Source of the DNA: JAKFEW01 sp036675505
Lineage (GTDB): Bacteria > Cyanobacteriota > Sericytochromatia > S15B-MN24 > JAQBPE01
DNA length: 64,000 nt
Reading direction: 5' to 3'
NCBI GenBank assembly: GCA_036675505.1
Contig: JAKFEW010000017.1
Coordinates: 25,023-89,022 of the forward strand
The translations under genes were made by a program, and so were the position numbers. Under the pieces are notes generated by a model. It was not told where the DNA came from. It did no database searches and was given only the letters and a program-made list of their open reading frames with translations. Below are positions 24,098 to 32,747 of the stretch, piece after piece (position 1 is the stretch's first letter; every line of letters starts with the position of its first letter).

Positions 24098-24730
24098 TTA
24101 GTAGGGGCGAGCCGTGGTCGGGTAGCCGGGGTAGCCGGCGGCGCTCATGCCCTGCTGGGGGTAGCCCGCCGCCGCCGGGGCGCCGTAGGGGCTGCCGCTG
24201 GCCGGGTACGCGGCCGCGGCCGGGGATGCGGGCATCGTCTCGACCGTCACTTCGGCCTCGTCGAGGTTGCTCTTGTCCGACTTGAACTCGAAGGGGAAGC
24301 TCTGGCCGGGGGCCAGCTGCGCGACCACCGTGGTCTTGGTCTCTTCCGTCACCATCGTCTTGGTGAAGATGCCCTTCTTGTCCTTGAACTCGCACTTGAT
24401 GGTGCCGGAAAGCGGCACGTTGCTCGTGTTCACCACCGAACCCTTGACGACCATCTTCTTGAAGAAAATGATGCCGGACTTCGACTTCTCGACGCCGCTC
24501 ACGACGAGCGAGCCGGTCTGGGTGTAGGCGGGGGTGGTGGGCGCCACCGGGGCGGTGGGCGCCGCAGGCTCGGTGGCCGCGGGCGTGGTGGGCGCCGCAG
24601 GCGTCTCGGCCGCGGGGCTCTCGTCGGGCTCGGGCACGTTGGCGGGCATGCGGTTGCCGCAGCCGGCCAGGAGAAGCGAGAAGGCGACGCCGCCGATCAC
24701 GGCCCACTTCGTCACGTTGGTCTTCGACAT
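24098..24730 (-). CDS. Lipoprotein with FxLYD-like beta domain
   Basis: A 210-residue protein. The lipobox LLLAGC predicts lipidation; a Pro/Ala/Thr-rich spacer (about residues 35-70) follows. Residues 75-165 form a beta-sandwich-like domain: VVKGSVVNTSNVPLSGTIKC, then APGQSFPFEFKSDKSNLDEAEV. The N-T-(S)-N and PGQ pattern resembles FxLYD/DUF3426-type domains, though weakly. The tail is Tyr/Pro/Ala/Gly-rich. I chose the ATG at 24730, with GAGGAGG about 9 nt upstream, rather than the frame's more distal start. Confidence 0.65.
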   Translation of the reverse strand: MSKTNVTKWAVIGGVAFSLLLAGCGNRMPANVPEPDESPAAETPAAPTTPAATEPAAPTAPVAPTTPAYTQTGSLVVSGVEKSKSGIIFFKKMVVKGSVVNTSNVPLSGTIKCEFKDKKGIFTKTMVTEETKTTVVAQLAPGQSFPFEFKSDKSNLDEAEVTVETMPASPAAAAYPASGSPYGAPAAAGYPQQGMSAAGYPGYPTTARPY

Positions 24731-24877
24731 CGGATGTTCCTCCTCGAACGGTTCGCCTACACGCAATACGCAAAACGCAATCTGTTTGTTGAGGAATTTA
24801 TAGCTGCTGATTCACAGTGCCTGAACGATCCCAATTTATGGCCTGATTAAGTTTGAGGGAATCTTACGTAAACGAAG

Positions 24878-24908
24878 ACGCCCGCCACGGCGGAAGCCGG
24901 GCGGGCGT
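24878..24908 (-). terminator. Hairpin after small membrane protein gene
   Basis: A 9-bp stem ACGCCCGCC / GGCGGGCGT encloses a 13-nt loop that is itself partly self-complementary. On the minus strand it is followed by CTTCGTTTACG, a weak T tract. It lies 20 bp past the stop of the gene starting at 25123. Confidence 0.6.
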
Positions 24909-24928
24909 GCGGTTCGGGGCTGATCGGA

Positions 24929-25123
24929 TCAGCGGAAGAAGAAGGGGACGAGGGCCGAGAGCACGATCGCCAACACCACGGCGAGGGCGATCGCAGCGGC
25001 CACGTAGTCCTGCTTGCGCGGCCTTCGGCGTTGCTGGACGGCCTCCAGGCTGTCGGGCGAAGGTTTAAGGGTTTTGCCCTTGGCCTTGGATTTGTTGGTG
25101 AGCTTGGGCGGGCGACGCGGCAT
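24929..25123 (-). CDS. Small tail-anchored membrane protein
   Basis: A 64-residue protein: a strongly basic N-terminal half (PRRPPKLTNKSKAKGK, RRRPRKQD) and a C-terminal membrane helix (YVAAAIALAVVLAIVLSALV). It follows a coding region on the same strand by 17 bp. No family recognised; the basic cytoplasmic tail could contact nucleic acid or lipid headgroups. Confidence 0.55.
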   Translation of the reverse strand: MPRRPPKLTNKSKAKGKTLKPSPDSLEAVQQRRRPRKQDYVAAAIALAVVLAIVLSALVPFFFR

Positions 25124-25140
25124 GCGCCGATCATACCGGA

Positions 25141-25692
25141 TCAGGCGTTGGGCGGCAGGTCGACCGGCGGGATCTCGTGTTCGGTCCCGGGCTGCGGCAC
25201 CGCGTCCACGGCATCGACGGCGTCCACGATCGCGGGCGACTCGGCCCCGCCGCGCTGGGCGGTCGCCGCGTCGATCGCGCTGCCGAGGTCGTCGACCAGC
25301 GGGGTGATCGCCTGCTCGACGGCGTCGACGATCCCGCCCAGCGCCGCGAGCGTGGCGGGCAGCCGCTGCGAGATCTCGCGCAGCGCGCCGCCCATGAAGG
25401 CTTCGACCTCACGCGCCAGCACCTCGGCCACCTCGTCGCCAGCACCCGTGGTGCCCGCGGTTCGCGTGGGCGGGGTGCGGCCCTGGGCGGCGTCGGCGAA
25501 GATCTCGGCCAGCCGCCCGAACGGCGCGAGCAGCGCCGCGATCTCGGGCGGGAGCTCGTCGGTCGGGTCGGGGCCGTACTCGGCGTCGCGCTGCGGCGGC
25601 GCCGCGGCCTCCGGGGCCGGTGGGGGCGGCGGGAGCGGATCCGGCTGGGCTTTTTCGCCGCCGAGCGCGGGGCTGAAGTCTTCGTCGGTCAC
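25141..25692 (-). CDS. Acidic Ala/Pro-rich protein of unknown function
   Basis: A 183-residue soluble protein. A Pro-rich N-terminus (PDPLPPPPPAPEAAAPP) is followed by long amphipathic helical stretches (EIAALLAPFGRLAEIFADA, LPATLAALGGIVDAVEQAI) and an acidic repeat AIVDAVDAVDAV. There is no signal peptide or membrane span. It starts directly after the TPR gene stop with no spacer, so it is surely co-transcribed with it. No family recognised. Confidence 0.55.
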   Translation of the reverse strand: MTDEDFSPALGGEKAQPDPLPPPPPAPEAAAPPQRDAEYGPDPTDELPPEIAALLAPFGRLAEIFADAAQGRTPPTRTAGTTGAGDEVAEVLAREVEAFMGGALREISQRLPATLAALGGIVDAVEQAITPLVDDLGSAIDAATAQRGGAESPAIVDAVDAVDAVPQPGTEHEIPPVDLPPNA

Positions 25693-26826
25693 CTAGCGCC
25701 CTCCCTCCCCGAGCAGCCGGGGCACTTCGCCGCCGAGCTTGGCGACCGCCGGATCGATCGCGGTGGCCTTGCGGTAATGGGCCTTGGCCTCTTCGAGCCG
25801 GCCGAGCCGGTAATATACCTCGCCGAGCTGGAACCAGACCGTCGCGAAGTCCGGGCGGAGAAGGCGGGCGGCCTCGAACTCGGCCAGGGCCTCGCGCGGC
25901 CGCCGGAGCTTGAGCAGCACGACGCCGGCGTTGTAACGCGCGTCCATGTACTCGGTGTCGACCTTCGCGGCGGTCCTATAACTGCCGAGCGCCCCGGCGA
26001 GATCGCCCGCCGCCTCGCGCAGCACGCCGAGGCCGTTGTGGGGGTTCGGGTTCGCCGGGTCCGCGGCGATCGCCAGCTGGTAATATTGGCGCGCCTTCGC
26101 AGGCTCCCCGGTCGCCTTGAAGGCGTTGGCGAGGTTGTTCGCGGCCCACGAATAATCCGGCCGCAGCTCGAGCGCACGGCGGAAGAACGGGATGGCCTGT
26201 GCGGCCTGGCCGGTCTCGAGGAAGTGGTTGCCGACGTCGAACAGCACGTCCGGCGTGGCCGACGCGCAGGCCGCGGCCCGCTGCAACTCGGCCGTGCCTT
26301 CGGCGCGGTTGCCCGCGCCGAGCAGCAGGAGGCCGTAGCGGACCACGCCGGGGGCCCACTGCGGGCGCTGGGCGACGACTTCCTGGGCGCAGGCCACCGC
26401 CTCGGCGGCCTGGCCGAGCCCGTGGTGGGCCCAGGCCTTCATATAGAGGATCTCGGCGTCGTCAGGCGTACGCCGATCGAGCGACCGCAGCTGGCCGAGC
26501 GCGCCCTCGTAATCTTGCATGCCGAGCAGGAGCGCGGCCAACGCGAGGCGGGCGTCGCGGTCGGCCGGGTCCTCCAGGATCGCGCGCACGAAGTGGGCGG
26601 CGGCCGCGTCGTGATCGCCGCCCTCGAAGGCTGCGATCGCGTCGCCGACCTCGCCGTTCGGGCGCAACGCCGGACGCTCGGCGGGGCTCCCATCCCCCGG
26701 GGCCAGGCCGAGCGCGACGAGGCCGTAGGGGTCGGGCCGCCAGGCCGCGCTCCCCGAGGTGTGTTGCAGCGCGGCCAGGAGCAGGCCGGCGGCGATCGCC
26801 TTGGACCATGTAGAAAGGGACATCAT
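25693..26826 (-). CDS. Exported TPR-repeat protein
   Basis: A 377-residue protein. An N-terminal signal peptide (about residues 1-28, without a clear lipobox) is followed by about nine tetratricopeptide repeats from residue 55 to 365. Typical units include AAAHFVRAILEDPADRDARL, ALELRPDYSWAANNLANAFK and YYRLGRLEEAKAHYRKATAI. TPR arrays are protein-binding scaffolds; the partner is unknown. It is followed without a gap by the acidic protein gene. Confidence 0.8.
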   Translation of the reverse strand: MMSLSTWSKAIAAGLLLAALQHTSGSAAWRPDPYGLVALGLAPGDGSPAERPALRPNGEVGDAIAAFEGGDHDAAAAHFVRAILEDPADRDARLALAALLLGMQDYEGALGQLRSLDRRTPDDAEILYMKAWAHHGLGQAAEAVACAQEVVAQRPQWAPGVVRYGLLLLGAGNRAEGTAELQRAAACASATPDVLFDVGNHFLETGQAAQAIPFFRRALELRPDYSWAANNLANAFKATGEPAKARQYYQLAIAADPANPNPHNGLGVLREAAGDLAGALGSYRTAAKVDTEYMDARYNAGVVLLKLRRPREALAEFEAARLLRPDFATVWFQLGEVYYRLGRLEEAKAHYRKATAIDPAVAKLGGEVPRLLGEGGR

Positions 26827-26854
26827 GCCACCGCTGCGCCGTCCGGCGCTGCGC

Positions 26855-27403
26855 TCATTGTTCCCGGAAGCCGTCGCCAGGATTCAACCCATGGCCGCCC
26901 GGTCGCGTGGACTCCCGCGGGGCGCCCGCCCCGAAGGGGAACGGCATGCCGGGCCCCGCCCCGCCGCTCATGAAAACCTTGACCTTGCGGCGCCAGCGCA
27001 GGAACGTCGTGAGCAAGCTGAACACCACCAGCATCGCCAGCGTCTGGAAGAAGCCGATTTCGGCGAGGCCCGGCACGCTGGGCACCAGGAGGGCGTTCCA
27101 GGCGAGCATGGCGAGGTAGGCCGGCAGCGCCATGAAGAACGTGAGGGCCACCGTCACGATCAGGCCCATCACCACGAACGGCACCAGCAGCAGCGCGCCG
27201 ATGGCGATCGGGTTGGGCGCCCGCGGCTGCCGCCGGTGCGGCCCCTCGGCCCCGCCGGGGCCCGCCTCGTCGGCGGTCGCGCCGCCACGCTCCTGGCTCT
27301 TCACCTTGAGCATGGCGATCTGGAGGCTGCCTTCCTGCGGCGTGAGCTCACCGGCCTCCACCCGCTCCAGGATCAGCAGACGTTCCTCATCAAAGCCGGC
27401 CAC
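26855..27403 (-). CDS. SHOCT-like-domain membrane protein
   Basis: A 182-residue protein. Its N-terminus (EERLLILERVEAGELTPQEG) matches the short SHOCT-like helix pair found at the N-terminus of YvlB/LiaX-type proteins. Two membrane spans follow (about residues 70-95 and 115-140), then a Gly/Pro-rich tail. The GTG at 27403 is chosen because GAGGAGG lies just upstream; the frame is open further upstream. It is divergent from the glycosyltransferase gene. Envelope-stress roles are known for some relatives, not shown here. Confidence 0.65.
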   Translation of the reverse strand: MAGFDEERLLILERVEAGELTPQEGSLQIAMLKVKSQERGGATADEAGPGGAEGPHRRQPRAPNPIAIGALLLVPFVVMGLIVTVALTFFMALPAYLAMLAWNALLVPSVPGLAEIGFFQTLAMLVVFSLLTTFLRWRRKVKVFMSGGAGPGMPFPFGAGAPRESTRPGGHGLNPGDGFREQ

Positions 27404-27474
27404 AGGCCCTCCTCTGCGCGTCGCCGCGCGACATGTCATTATATGACGGCCCATCGCCCACAGGGGGAACCGCC

Positions 27475-28605
27475 TTGGATATCGCGCTCACCGTCGGGAG
27501 CTTCGACCTGCGCGGCGGGATCGAGCGCACGACGGTCCAGCTGGCGCGGACCTATCGCCAACTCGGCCACGACGTCACGGTCTACGCTGCTGATTGGGAC
27601 CACGCCCAGGCCGAAGGGTTCCACATGGTGAAGATCCACGCGCCCGCCCGGCCGGCCTGGCTGCGCACGCTGCGGCTGCCCGCGGCGATGGCGCGGGCGT
27701 TGGGACGCCACGACTTCATCCACGGCCATGGCACGAGCACGCTGCGCTGCGACCTGCTGACCTTCCACTCCGTACACGCGGCCTGGTGCCAGGCCTGCAT
27801 CGCGACCGAGGGCGCCCTCGCGCCGCGCTCGCTCGCGAAGCGCCTGCTGCCCTTCCACCGGCTCACGATCGCCACCGAGCGCCGCCAGGTGCGGGAGCAC
27901 CGCGGCCTCTTCCATGCGATGGCCCCGGAGGTGGCCGACGAGCTCGTCCGGTTCTACGGCGCCCCGCGCGATCGCATCGTGGTCATCCCCTGGGGCGTCG
28001 ACCTCGAAGTCTTCAAGCCGGACGCGCGCGCGCGCGCCGCCGAACGCGACGCGTGGCGGATCCCGGTGGGCGACACGGTGATGGTGCTCGTCGCCAACGA
28101 GCTCGCGCGCAAGGGGCTCGAAACCATCCTCCGCGCGATGACCTACGACGACCGCGACGACCTCTGGCTCGTGGTCGCGGGGCGCGAGGACCCGGCGCCC
28201 TGGGCGCGGCTCGCCGCGCAGTTCGGGGTTGCCGACCGCGTGCGCTTCCTCGGCTCCCGCGACCCAGCGCCTGTGTACCAGGCCGCGGATCTCTTCGTGA
28301 TGCCCTCGAGCTATGAAGGGTGGGGCCTGGTCGTCGCCGAAGCGCTCGCCTGCGGCCTGCCGGTCGTCGCTTCACGCTTCCCGGGCTCGGTCGCGATGGT
28401 CGAGCCGGGCCGCAACGGCTTGCTCATCGATGACCCGCGCGATGATGAGGCGTTGGCGGCGGCGATCGCGCAGGCCACTCGCCCGGAAACCCGCGCCGCG
28501 ATGGCCGCAGCGGCACGGCCGAGCGTCGAGAGATATGGCTGGCTCGAAATCGGCCGCCAGCTGGTCGAGGCCGGCACCCGCGCGGCGGCCCTCCAGCACG
28601 GCTGA
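27475..28605 (+). CDS. GT4-family glycosyltransferase
   Basis: A 376-residue GT-B fold glycosyltransferase. The N-terminal acceptor domain opens with DIALTVGSFDLRGGIERT; HGHG lies near residue 80; the C-terminal donor domain shows VIPWGVDLEVFKP, LVANELARKGLETIL, and the E-x7-E motif EGWGLVVAEALACG near residue 280. Substrates are probably sugar nucleotides for lipopolysaccharide or exopolysaccharide. The start is a TTG with GGGGG 7 nt upstream; an in-frame ATG 14 codons upstream is possible. It is monocistronic and precedes gap. Confidence 0.85.
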   Translation: MDIALTVGSFDLRGGIERTTVQLARTYRQLGHDVTVYAADWDHAQAEGFHMVKIHAPARPAWLRTLRLPAAMARALGRHDFIHGHGTSTLRCDLLTFHSVHAAWCQACIATEGALAPRSLAKRLLPFHRLTIATERRQVREHRGLFHAMAPEVADELVRFYGAPRDRIVVIPWGVDLEVFKPDARARAAERDAWRIPVGDTVMVLVANELARKGLETILRAMTYDDRDDLWLVVAGREDPAPWARLAAQFGVADRVRFLGSRDPAPVYQAADLFVMPSSYEGWGLVVAEALACGLPVVASRFPGSVAMVEPGRNGLLIDDPRDDEALAAAIAQATRPETRAAMAAAARPSVERYGWLEIGRQLVEAGTRAAALQHG

Positions 28606-28632
28606 GCCAGGCGGGAAGCGGCCTCGCAGGCC

Positions 28633-28661
28633 TTGACCCTCGCTCGCATACAGGGTACAGT
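28633..28661 (+). promoter_or_regulatory. Sigma-70-like promoter of gap with overlapping palindrome
   Basis: TTGACC (28633-28638) and TACAGT (28656-28661) are separated by exactly 17 bp, a good housekeeping promoter 52 bp before the gap ATG. The -10 lies inside a 13-bp perfect palindrome GGGTAC-A-GTACCC (28653-28665), a candidate operator. Confidence 0.6.
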
Positions 28662-28712
28662 ACCCCGGTCACCCGGCCCCGCGGCCCGCGGGCGCGAATG
28701 AGGAGGTTTTCC

Positions 28713-29735
28713 ATGGCCACGAAGGTCGGCATCAACGGCTTCGGTCGTATCGGTCGCCAGGTGCTGCGCGCCGCGCTCATCCGCAAGGCGGATCTCGAGT
28801 TCGTGGGGGTCAACGATCTCACCGACGCCGAGACGCTCGCGCACCTGTTCAAGTTCGACTCCGTCCACGGCACCTACAAGGGCGACGTGCGGGCCGACGG
28901 CGACGCGATCATCATCGACGGCAAGCGCATCCCGATCTCGGCCGAGAAGGATCCCGCCAACCTCAAGTGGAAGGACCTCGGCGCCGAGGTGGTCGTCGAG
29001 TCGTCGGGCCGCTTCGTGAACCGCGAAGACTGCCAGAAGCACATCGACGCCGGCGCGAAGAAGGTGATCATCTCCGCGCCCGCGAAGAACGAGGACCTCA
29101 CGATCGTCCTCGGCGTGAACGAAGACAAGTACGACCCCGAGAACCACCACGTGCTCTCGAACGCGTCGTGCACGACCAACTGCCTCGCGCCCGTCGCCAA
29201 GGTGCTGAACGACAAGTTCGGCATCGTGAACGGCCTGGTGACCACCATCCACTCGTACACTAACGACCAGCGCATCCTCGACCTGCCGCACGACGATCTC
29301 CGGCGCGCCCGCGCGGCCGCCGAGAGCATCATCCCCACCACGACCGGCGCCGCCAAGGCCGTCGCGCTCGTGCTGCCGGAGCTCAAGGGCAAGCTGAACG
29401 GCATGGCGCTGCGCGTGCCCACGCCGGACGTCTCGGTCGTCGACCTGGTCGCCAACGTCGCGAAGGACGTCACCGTCGAGGAAGTGAACGCCGCGCTCGC
29501 GGGCGAGGCCGACAAGGGCCGCATGGAAGGCATCCTCAAGTACGAGACCCTGCCCCTCGTGAGCCGCGACTACATCGGCAACCCGTACTCGTCGATCGTC
29601 GACGCGGCCCTCACGATGGTCATCGACCACCGCGTCGTGAAGGTGATCGCCTGGTACGACAACGAGTGGGGCTACTCGAACCGCGTGGTCGACCTCGCCG
29701 TCTTCGTCGGCAAGCGTTTGACCGCCAAGGTTTAG
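28713..29735 (+). CDS. gap: Glyceraldehyde-3-phosphate dehydrogenase
   Basis: A 340-residue GAPDH that oxidises glyceraldehyde 3-phosphate to 1,3-bisphosphoglycerate with NAD(P). The N-terminal Rossmann motif is KVGINGFGRIGRQVLR; the catalytic cysteine is in SNASCTTNCLAPVAK near residue 155; WYDNEWGYSNRVVDL ends the protein. GAGGAGG lies 6 nt before the ATG at 28713. In many bacteria gap is directly followed by pgk; here pgk is about 6.3 kb away, past a transposase-bearing insertion. Confidence 0.96.
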   Translation: MATKVGINGFGRIGRQVLRAALIRKADLEFVGVNDLTDAETLAHLFKFDSVHGTYKGDVRADGDAIIIDGKRIPISAEKDPANLKWKDLGAEVVVESSGRFVNREDCQKHIDAGAKKVIISAPAKNEDLTIVLGVNEDKYDPENHHVLSNASCTTNCLAPVAKVLNDKFGIVNGLVTTIHSYTNDQRILDLPHDDLRRARAAAESIIPTTTGAAKAVALVLPELKGKLNGMALRVPTPDVSVVDLVANVAKDVTVEEVNAALAGEADKGRMEGILKYETLPLVSRDYIGNPYSSIVDAALTMVIDHRVVKVIAWYDNEWGYSNRVVDLAVFVGKRLTAKV

Positions 29736-29755
29736 CGATTAGAGATTGAAACAGA

Positions 29756-29777
29756 GTGGGCGGCGGAAGCTGCCCGC
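29756..29777 (+). terminator. GGAA-capped hairpin after gap
   Basis: A 9-bp stem (GTGGGCGGC / GCTGCCCGC with two G-T wobbles) closes a GGAA tetraloop 21 bp after the gap stop and is followed by TTGGACTTTCT. It is probably an intrinsic terminator, which would separate gap from everything downstream. Confidence 0.6.
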
Positions 29778-29970
29778 TTGGACTTTCTGCGACGGGTGTG
29801 GTTGGAAACAGTCAGGAATTCCGGTCACGAGTTAGCCAGGTGCGCGTAGTGTCGCCACGAGATCGTTCTGGGGTTCGGCGGCCGGTGCCGATCGCGAGGG
29901 CGTGTTGACGTCGGCGGGCGTTCTTGATCCCATGAGGGCGCACCCTACCTCCCGTACCCGGGGGTTGGCC

Positions 29971-32421
29971 ATGGACCTCGCGCTCGACCACCCCATTCTG
30001 GTTGCTCTCCGCCCGATGTTGTCTCCCGAGACCTGGGAGCGGCGCCTGGCGGAGGCACGCGGGCACTTGGCGATGATCGAGGCTGTGGAGTCCGCCATCG
30101 TGGCGGGCGCCGCAAACGAGACGGCGGCGATCCGTGCCCACGGGAACGGCGTGGACCGCGGGACTTACCGGCGGCTGCGTGGTCGCTACCAGGAACTCGG
30201 TTTCGCGGGCCTGGTGGACCAGCGCGTACCGCCCCCCGAGCCGTTGAAGGCGACGGCCGAGGTCCGGCTGCTGGCCTGCGGCCTGCGGTCGTTGGACCCC
30301 CACGTCGCTGTTGAGCGCATCGCGGAGGTCGTGCAGCGGCAACTGGGCGTCACTGTGAGCACGACGGTCATCAAGGAAGTGTTGGCCGAGGCGGGGCTGA
30401 ACCGGCCGCCTGGCGGCGGTGTGCATCCCAGCGTCCTGCGGTCCCGGCCAGATGTAGCAGCCCCGGTCCCATCGGCCGAGGATCTGCAGTTCGCCGGCGG
30501 CCAGTTCCTGCTGCTGGCCGACACCGTCTCGGGCTACAGCGAGCAGATGGCCGAAGCTCTTCACCGGGCGGCCAAGACGGTCGCGGCCGGGGCCCTCGCG
30601 CCAATGGCCCCACGTCAGGAGGAGGCCGGCGCGCGGGACGCGCGAGGTCGCTTCACGGCGGTGTACAACAGGTTCAACCTGAAGCCCGAGGGGGCGAAGC
30701 TGGGGCCGGCCTTCCGGTCGGTGGTGGAGAAGCGCAGGGAGGTTCGGCTGGACGCGCGCCGCCTGGCCCGCGAAGGCACCGAGACAATCCGGCGCAAGTG
30801 TCAGGCCGTGCTGATGCTGCCCCTGCTGACGGACGGCGGCCGAACGGTCCAGGTCGACGACTACCGCGCCCATCACGGGCTCGCGGAGTTGTGCGGGCAC
30901 GCCTATGCGGGCGAGACCCTGGAGAGGTTTTTGCGGGACGGGAAGTACATGGGGGCCGGCGAGCCGCTGATGCAGTGGCACACGGGGTTCTGGATGGACC
31001 GCGAGCCCCGGTCGGAGGGCGGCGGGCCGCTGGCGGCTTTCATGTTGTATGTGGACGGCTCGAACAAGCCGCTGTGGACGCGGCACTTCACGCAATCCGG
31101 CAAGGTGACCTCCAACGGCCGCCTCATGCCCTGCCTGGACCGGGTGCTGGTGCACACGGGCACGGGGACGCCCGTCTACATGCAGACCTTCAGCGGCCAC
31201 GCGAGCCTGGTGAAGCAGGTGGCTGCGGCGCTCGACGCGGTCGAGAAGCAGGTGGGCACCGGCTGGGAGGCCGGTCGCCTGGTGATCATGGACGCTGAGG
31301 CTTGCTCGGTCGGGCTGTTCCGGTCCTTCGCCGCGGCCACGCCGAAGCGCGACCTCATCACGATGCTCAGGGCCTCGATGGCGCCGGAGCTTTCGGGCTA
31401 CCGCGACCTGTCGGCCTTCGAGCCGTACCGCGCAGGCGACGAGGTGGCCGACGGCTTCGTCACGCTGCGCGACAGCAAGGACAAGACCACCCACGAGTTG
31501 CGCGCCGTGATCGTCCGGCGTACTCGCGCCGGCCAAACGAGCGTGCTCGTCACGAGCGTCGGGCGCGAGGTGATGGCGGCACGCGAGGTCGCCGACGCCT
31601 ACTTCAAGCGCTGGGCCAGGCAGGAGCTGCGGTTCAAGACCTTCGGCGCGGCCCAGTTCAAGGCCGTGACGGGCTACGGCAAACGGCTGGTCACCAACGT
31701 GACGGTGGTGACGGAGCTGGACAAGCTCCCGGCCCGCCGCCAGCGGCTGGCGAAGCGCATCACCGCCGCCGAGGACACGGTGACCACGGCCTACGCCGCG
31801 CTGAAGGCCGCCCGAGCCGCGGTCAAGAAGGCCGAGGCGCGCCGTGCCAGGCAAGACGGCCAGGTGGCCGCCGCCTTGTTCAAGGAATCGCCCGATCCTG
31901 ACGTCGTGTGCGAGCGGGTCGACGCCATCATCGCGGAGCGTGACCACCTGGCTGAGACCAAGGCCGTCGCCGACGCCGCCAACGTCGAGCACCAGGCCGC
32001 TGTGGCGAAGCTGGCCGAGTTGCGGGCGGAACTCCCCAAACTCGACGCAAAGCAGGCGCTGCTGGAGTCGCGCAAGGAGATCTTCGCCGCCGACACGGAG
32101 CTGGACCAGATCGCGGGCGTCTTCAAGCTGGGCTTCGTGCTCCTGTGCAAAGTCGCCCTGCGCGAGTTCTTCGCGGAGCTGAACATCTCCCTGCCAACTT
32201 TCATGCGCCAGATCCTGACCTTGCCGGGCAAGCGGGTCGTCGAGGGCTACCAGGAGTTCGTTCACCTGGCCCCTCCGCCCAACAAGCAGACCCGGGCGGC
32301 GCTAGAGTGCGCCTGCGAGCGGGTCAACGCCCTCAAGATTTGCCGAAACGGCCTCACGCTGAGGTTCTGCGTCGGGCTCCCAGGCGGCGGTCAACGCCAA
32401 AGTTCGAGGCCAGCGTCATGA
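29971..32421 (+). CDS. Large DDE-type transposase
   Basis: An 816-residue protein. An N-terminal helix-turn-helix (YRRLRGRYQELGFAGLVDQR near residue 70) is of the transposase winged-helix type. The centre shows a retroviral-integrase-like layout: LYVDGSNKPLWTRHF with a first Asp, VIMDAEACSVGLF with a second Asp, and YFKRWARQELRFK with a likely Glu, recalling the YREK motif of IS4-like enzymes. About 130 C-terminal residues are coiled coil (KAARAAVKKAEARRARQDG). I set the start at an ATG with GGGGG 6 nt upstream; GTG at 29902 is possible. Its stop overlaps the next start (ATGA). Family assignment is by layout only. Confidence 0.7.
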   Translation: MDLALDHPILVALRPMLSPETWERRLAEARGHLAMIEAVESAIVAGAANETAAIRAHGNGVDRGTYRRLRGRYQELGFAGLVDQRVPPPEPLKATAEVRLLACGLRSLDPHVAVERIAEVVQRQLGVTVSTTVIKEVLAEAGLNRPPGGGVHPSVLRSRPDVAAPVPSAEDLQFAGGQFLLLADTVSGYSEQMAEALHRAAKTVAAGALAPMAPRQEEAGARDARGRFTAVYNRFNLKPEGAKLGPAFRSVVEKRREVRLDARRLAREGTETIRRKCQAVLMLPLLTDGGRTVQVDDYRAHHGLAELCGHAYAGETLERFLRDGKYMGAGEPLMQWHTGFWMDREPRSEGGGPLAAFMLYVDGSNKPLWTRHFTQSGKVTSNGRLMPCLDRVLVHTGTGTPVYMQTFSGHASLVKQVAAALDAVEKQVGTGWEAGRLVIMDAEACSVGLFRSFAAATPKRDLITMLRASMAPELSGYRDLSAFEPYRAGDEVADGFVTLRDSKDKTTHELRAVIVRRTRAGQTSVLVTSVGREVMAAREVADAYFKRWARQELRFKTFGAAQFKAVTGYGKRLVTNVTVVTELDKLPARRQRLAKRITAAEDTVTTAYAALKAARAAVKKAEARRARQDGQVAAALFKESPDPDVVCERVDAIIAERDHLAETKAVADAANVEHQAAVAKLAELRAELPKLDAKQALLESRKEIFAADTELDQIAGVFKLGFVLLCKVALREFFAELNISLPTFMRQILTLPGKRVVEGYQEFVHLAPPPNKQTRAALECACERVNALKICRNGLTLRFCVGLPGGGQRQSSRPAS

Positions 32422-32441
32422 CCAGAGCTCCTGTAAATCCA
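32345..32441 (+). repeat. Direct repeat copy A, at the transposase 3' end
   Basis: The stretch covers the last codons of the transposase gene and the first codons of the small gene at 32418. A core of 65 bp (32377-32441) matches copy B at 32800-32864 with 52 identities and no gaps by my hand alignment; weaker similarity extends upstream to GAAAC at 32345. Confidence 0.7.
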
Positions 32442-32747
32442 GAGACCTTAGACTTTTTAGTTGCGGGCGCAATTGTGCGCCTGGTCTTGCTTGGATGCGG
32501 TCGCTATAAGTCGGTGCTTGAAGCCATCGAGGAGGCGGTCGATGAGAGACTCATCGACACAAATGGGCTCGATCTGGATCCAAATGAGCTTGGCTATATC
32601 AAGGACGAAAAAATTAGGAAGTGCCTAAGTGACTTGATTGTTGAAAAAATTTCAGATTCAAATGAATTTGCGAGAATTTCAAGTAAATTCGAACTTCCAT
32701 TACCGGAAAAGATGTTTCCAATTGAAGAATATCTCGCCGAGGAGTAA
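32418..32747 (+). CDS. Small acidic protein of unknown function
   Basis: A 109-residue protein with a hydrophobic N-terminal helix (LVAGAIVRLVLLGCGRYK) and an acidic, helical, lysine-containing tail (LDPNELGYIKDEKIRKCL). Its ATG overlaps the transposase stop by 4 bp, so it may be translationally coupled to it. The A/T-richer codons differ from the transposase. The start region is duplicated 423 bp downstream. It could be an accessory or an immunity-like protein; I do not recognise a family. Confidence 0.5.
   Translation: MTRAPVNPETLDFLVAGAIVRLVLLGCGRYKSVLEAIEEAVDERLIDTNGLDLDPNELGYIKDEKIRKCLSDLIVEKISDSNEFARISSKFELPLPEKMFPIEEYLAEE

Noticed and set aside
29971..32421. Transposase read as an Rhs/polymorphic toxin because a small gene with a duplicated leader follows
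   Set aside because: No YD repeats or toxin domain are present; the helix-turn-helix, Asp/Asp/Glu layout and coiled coil fit a transposase.
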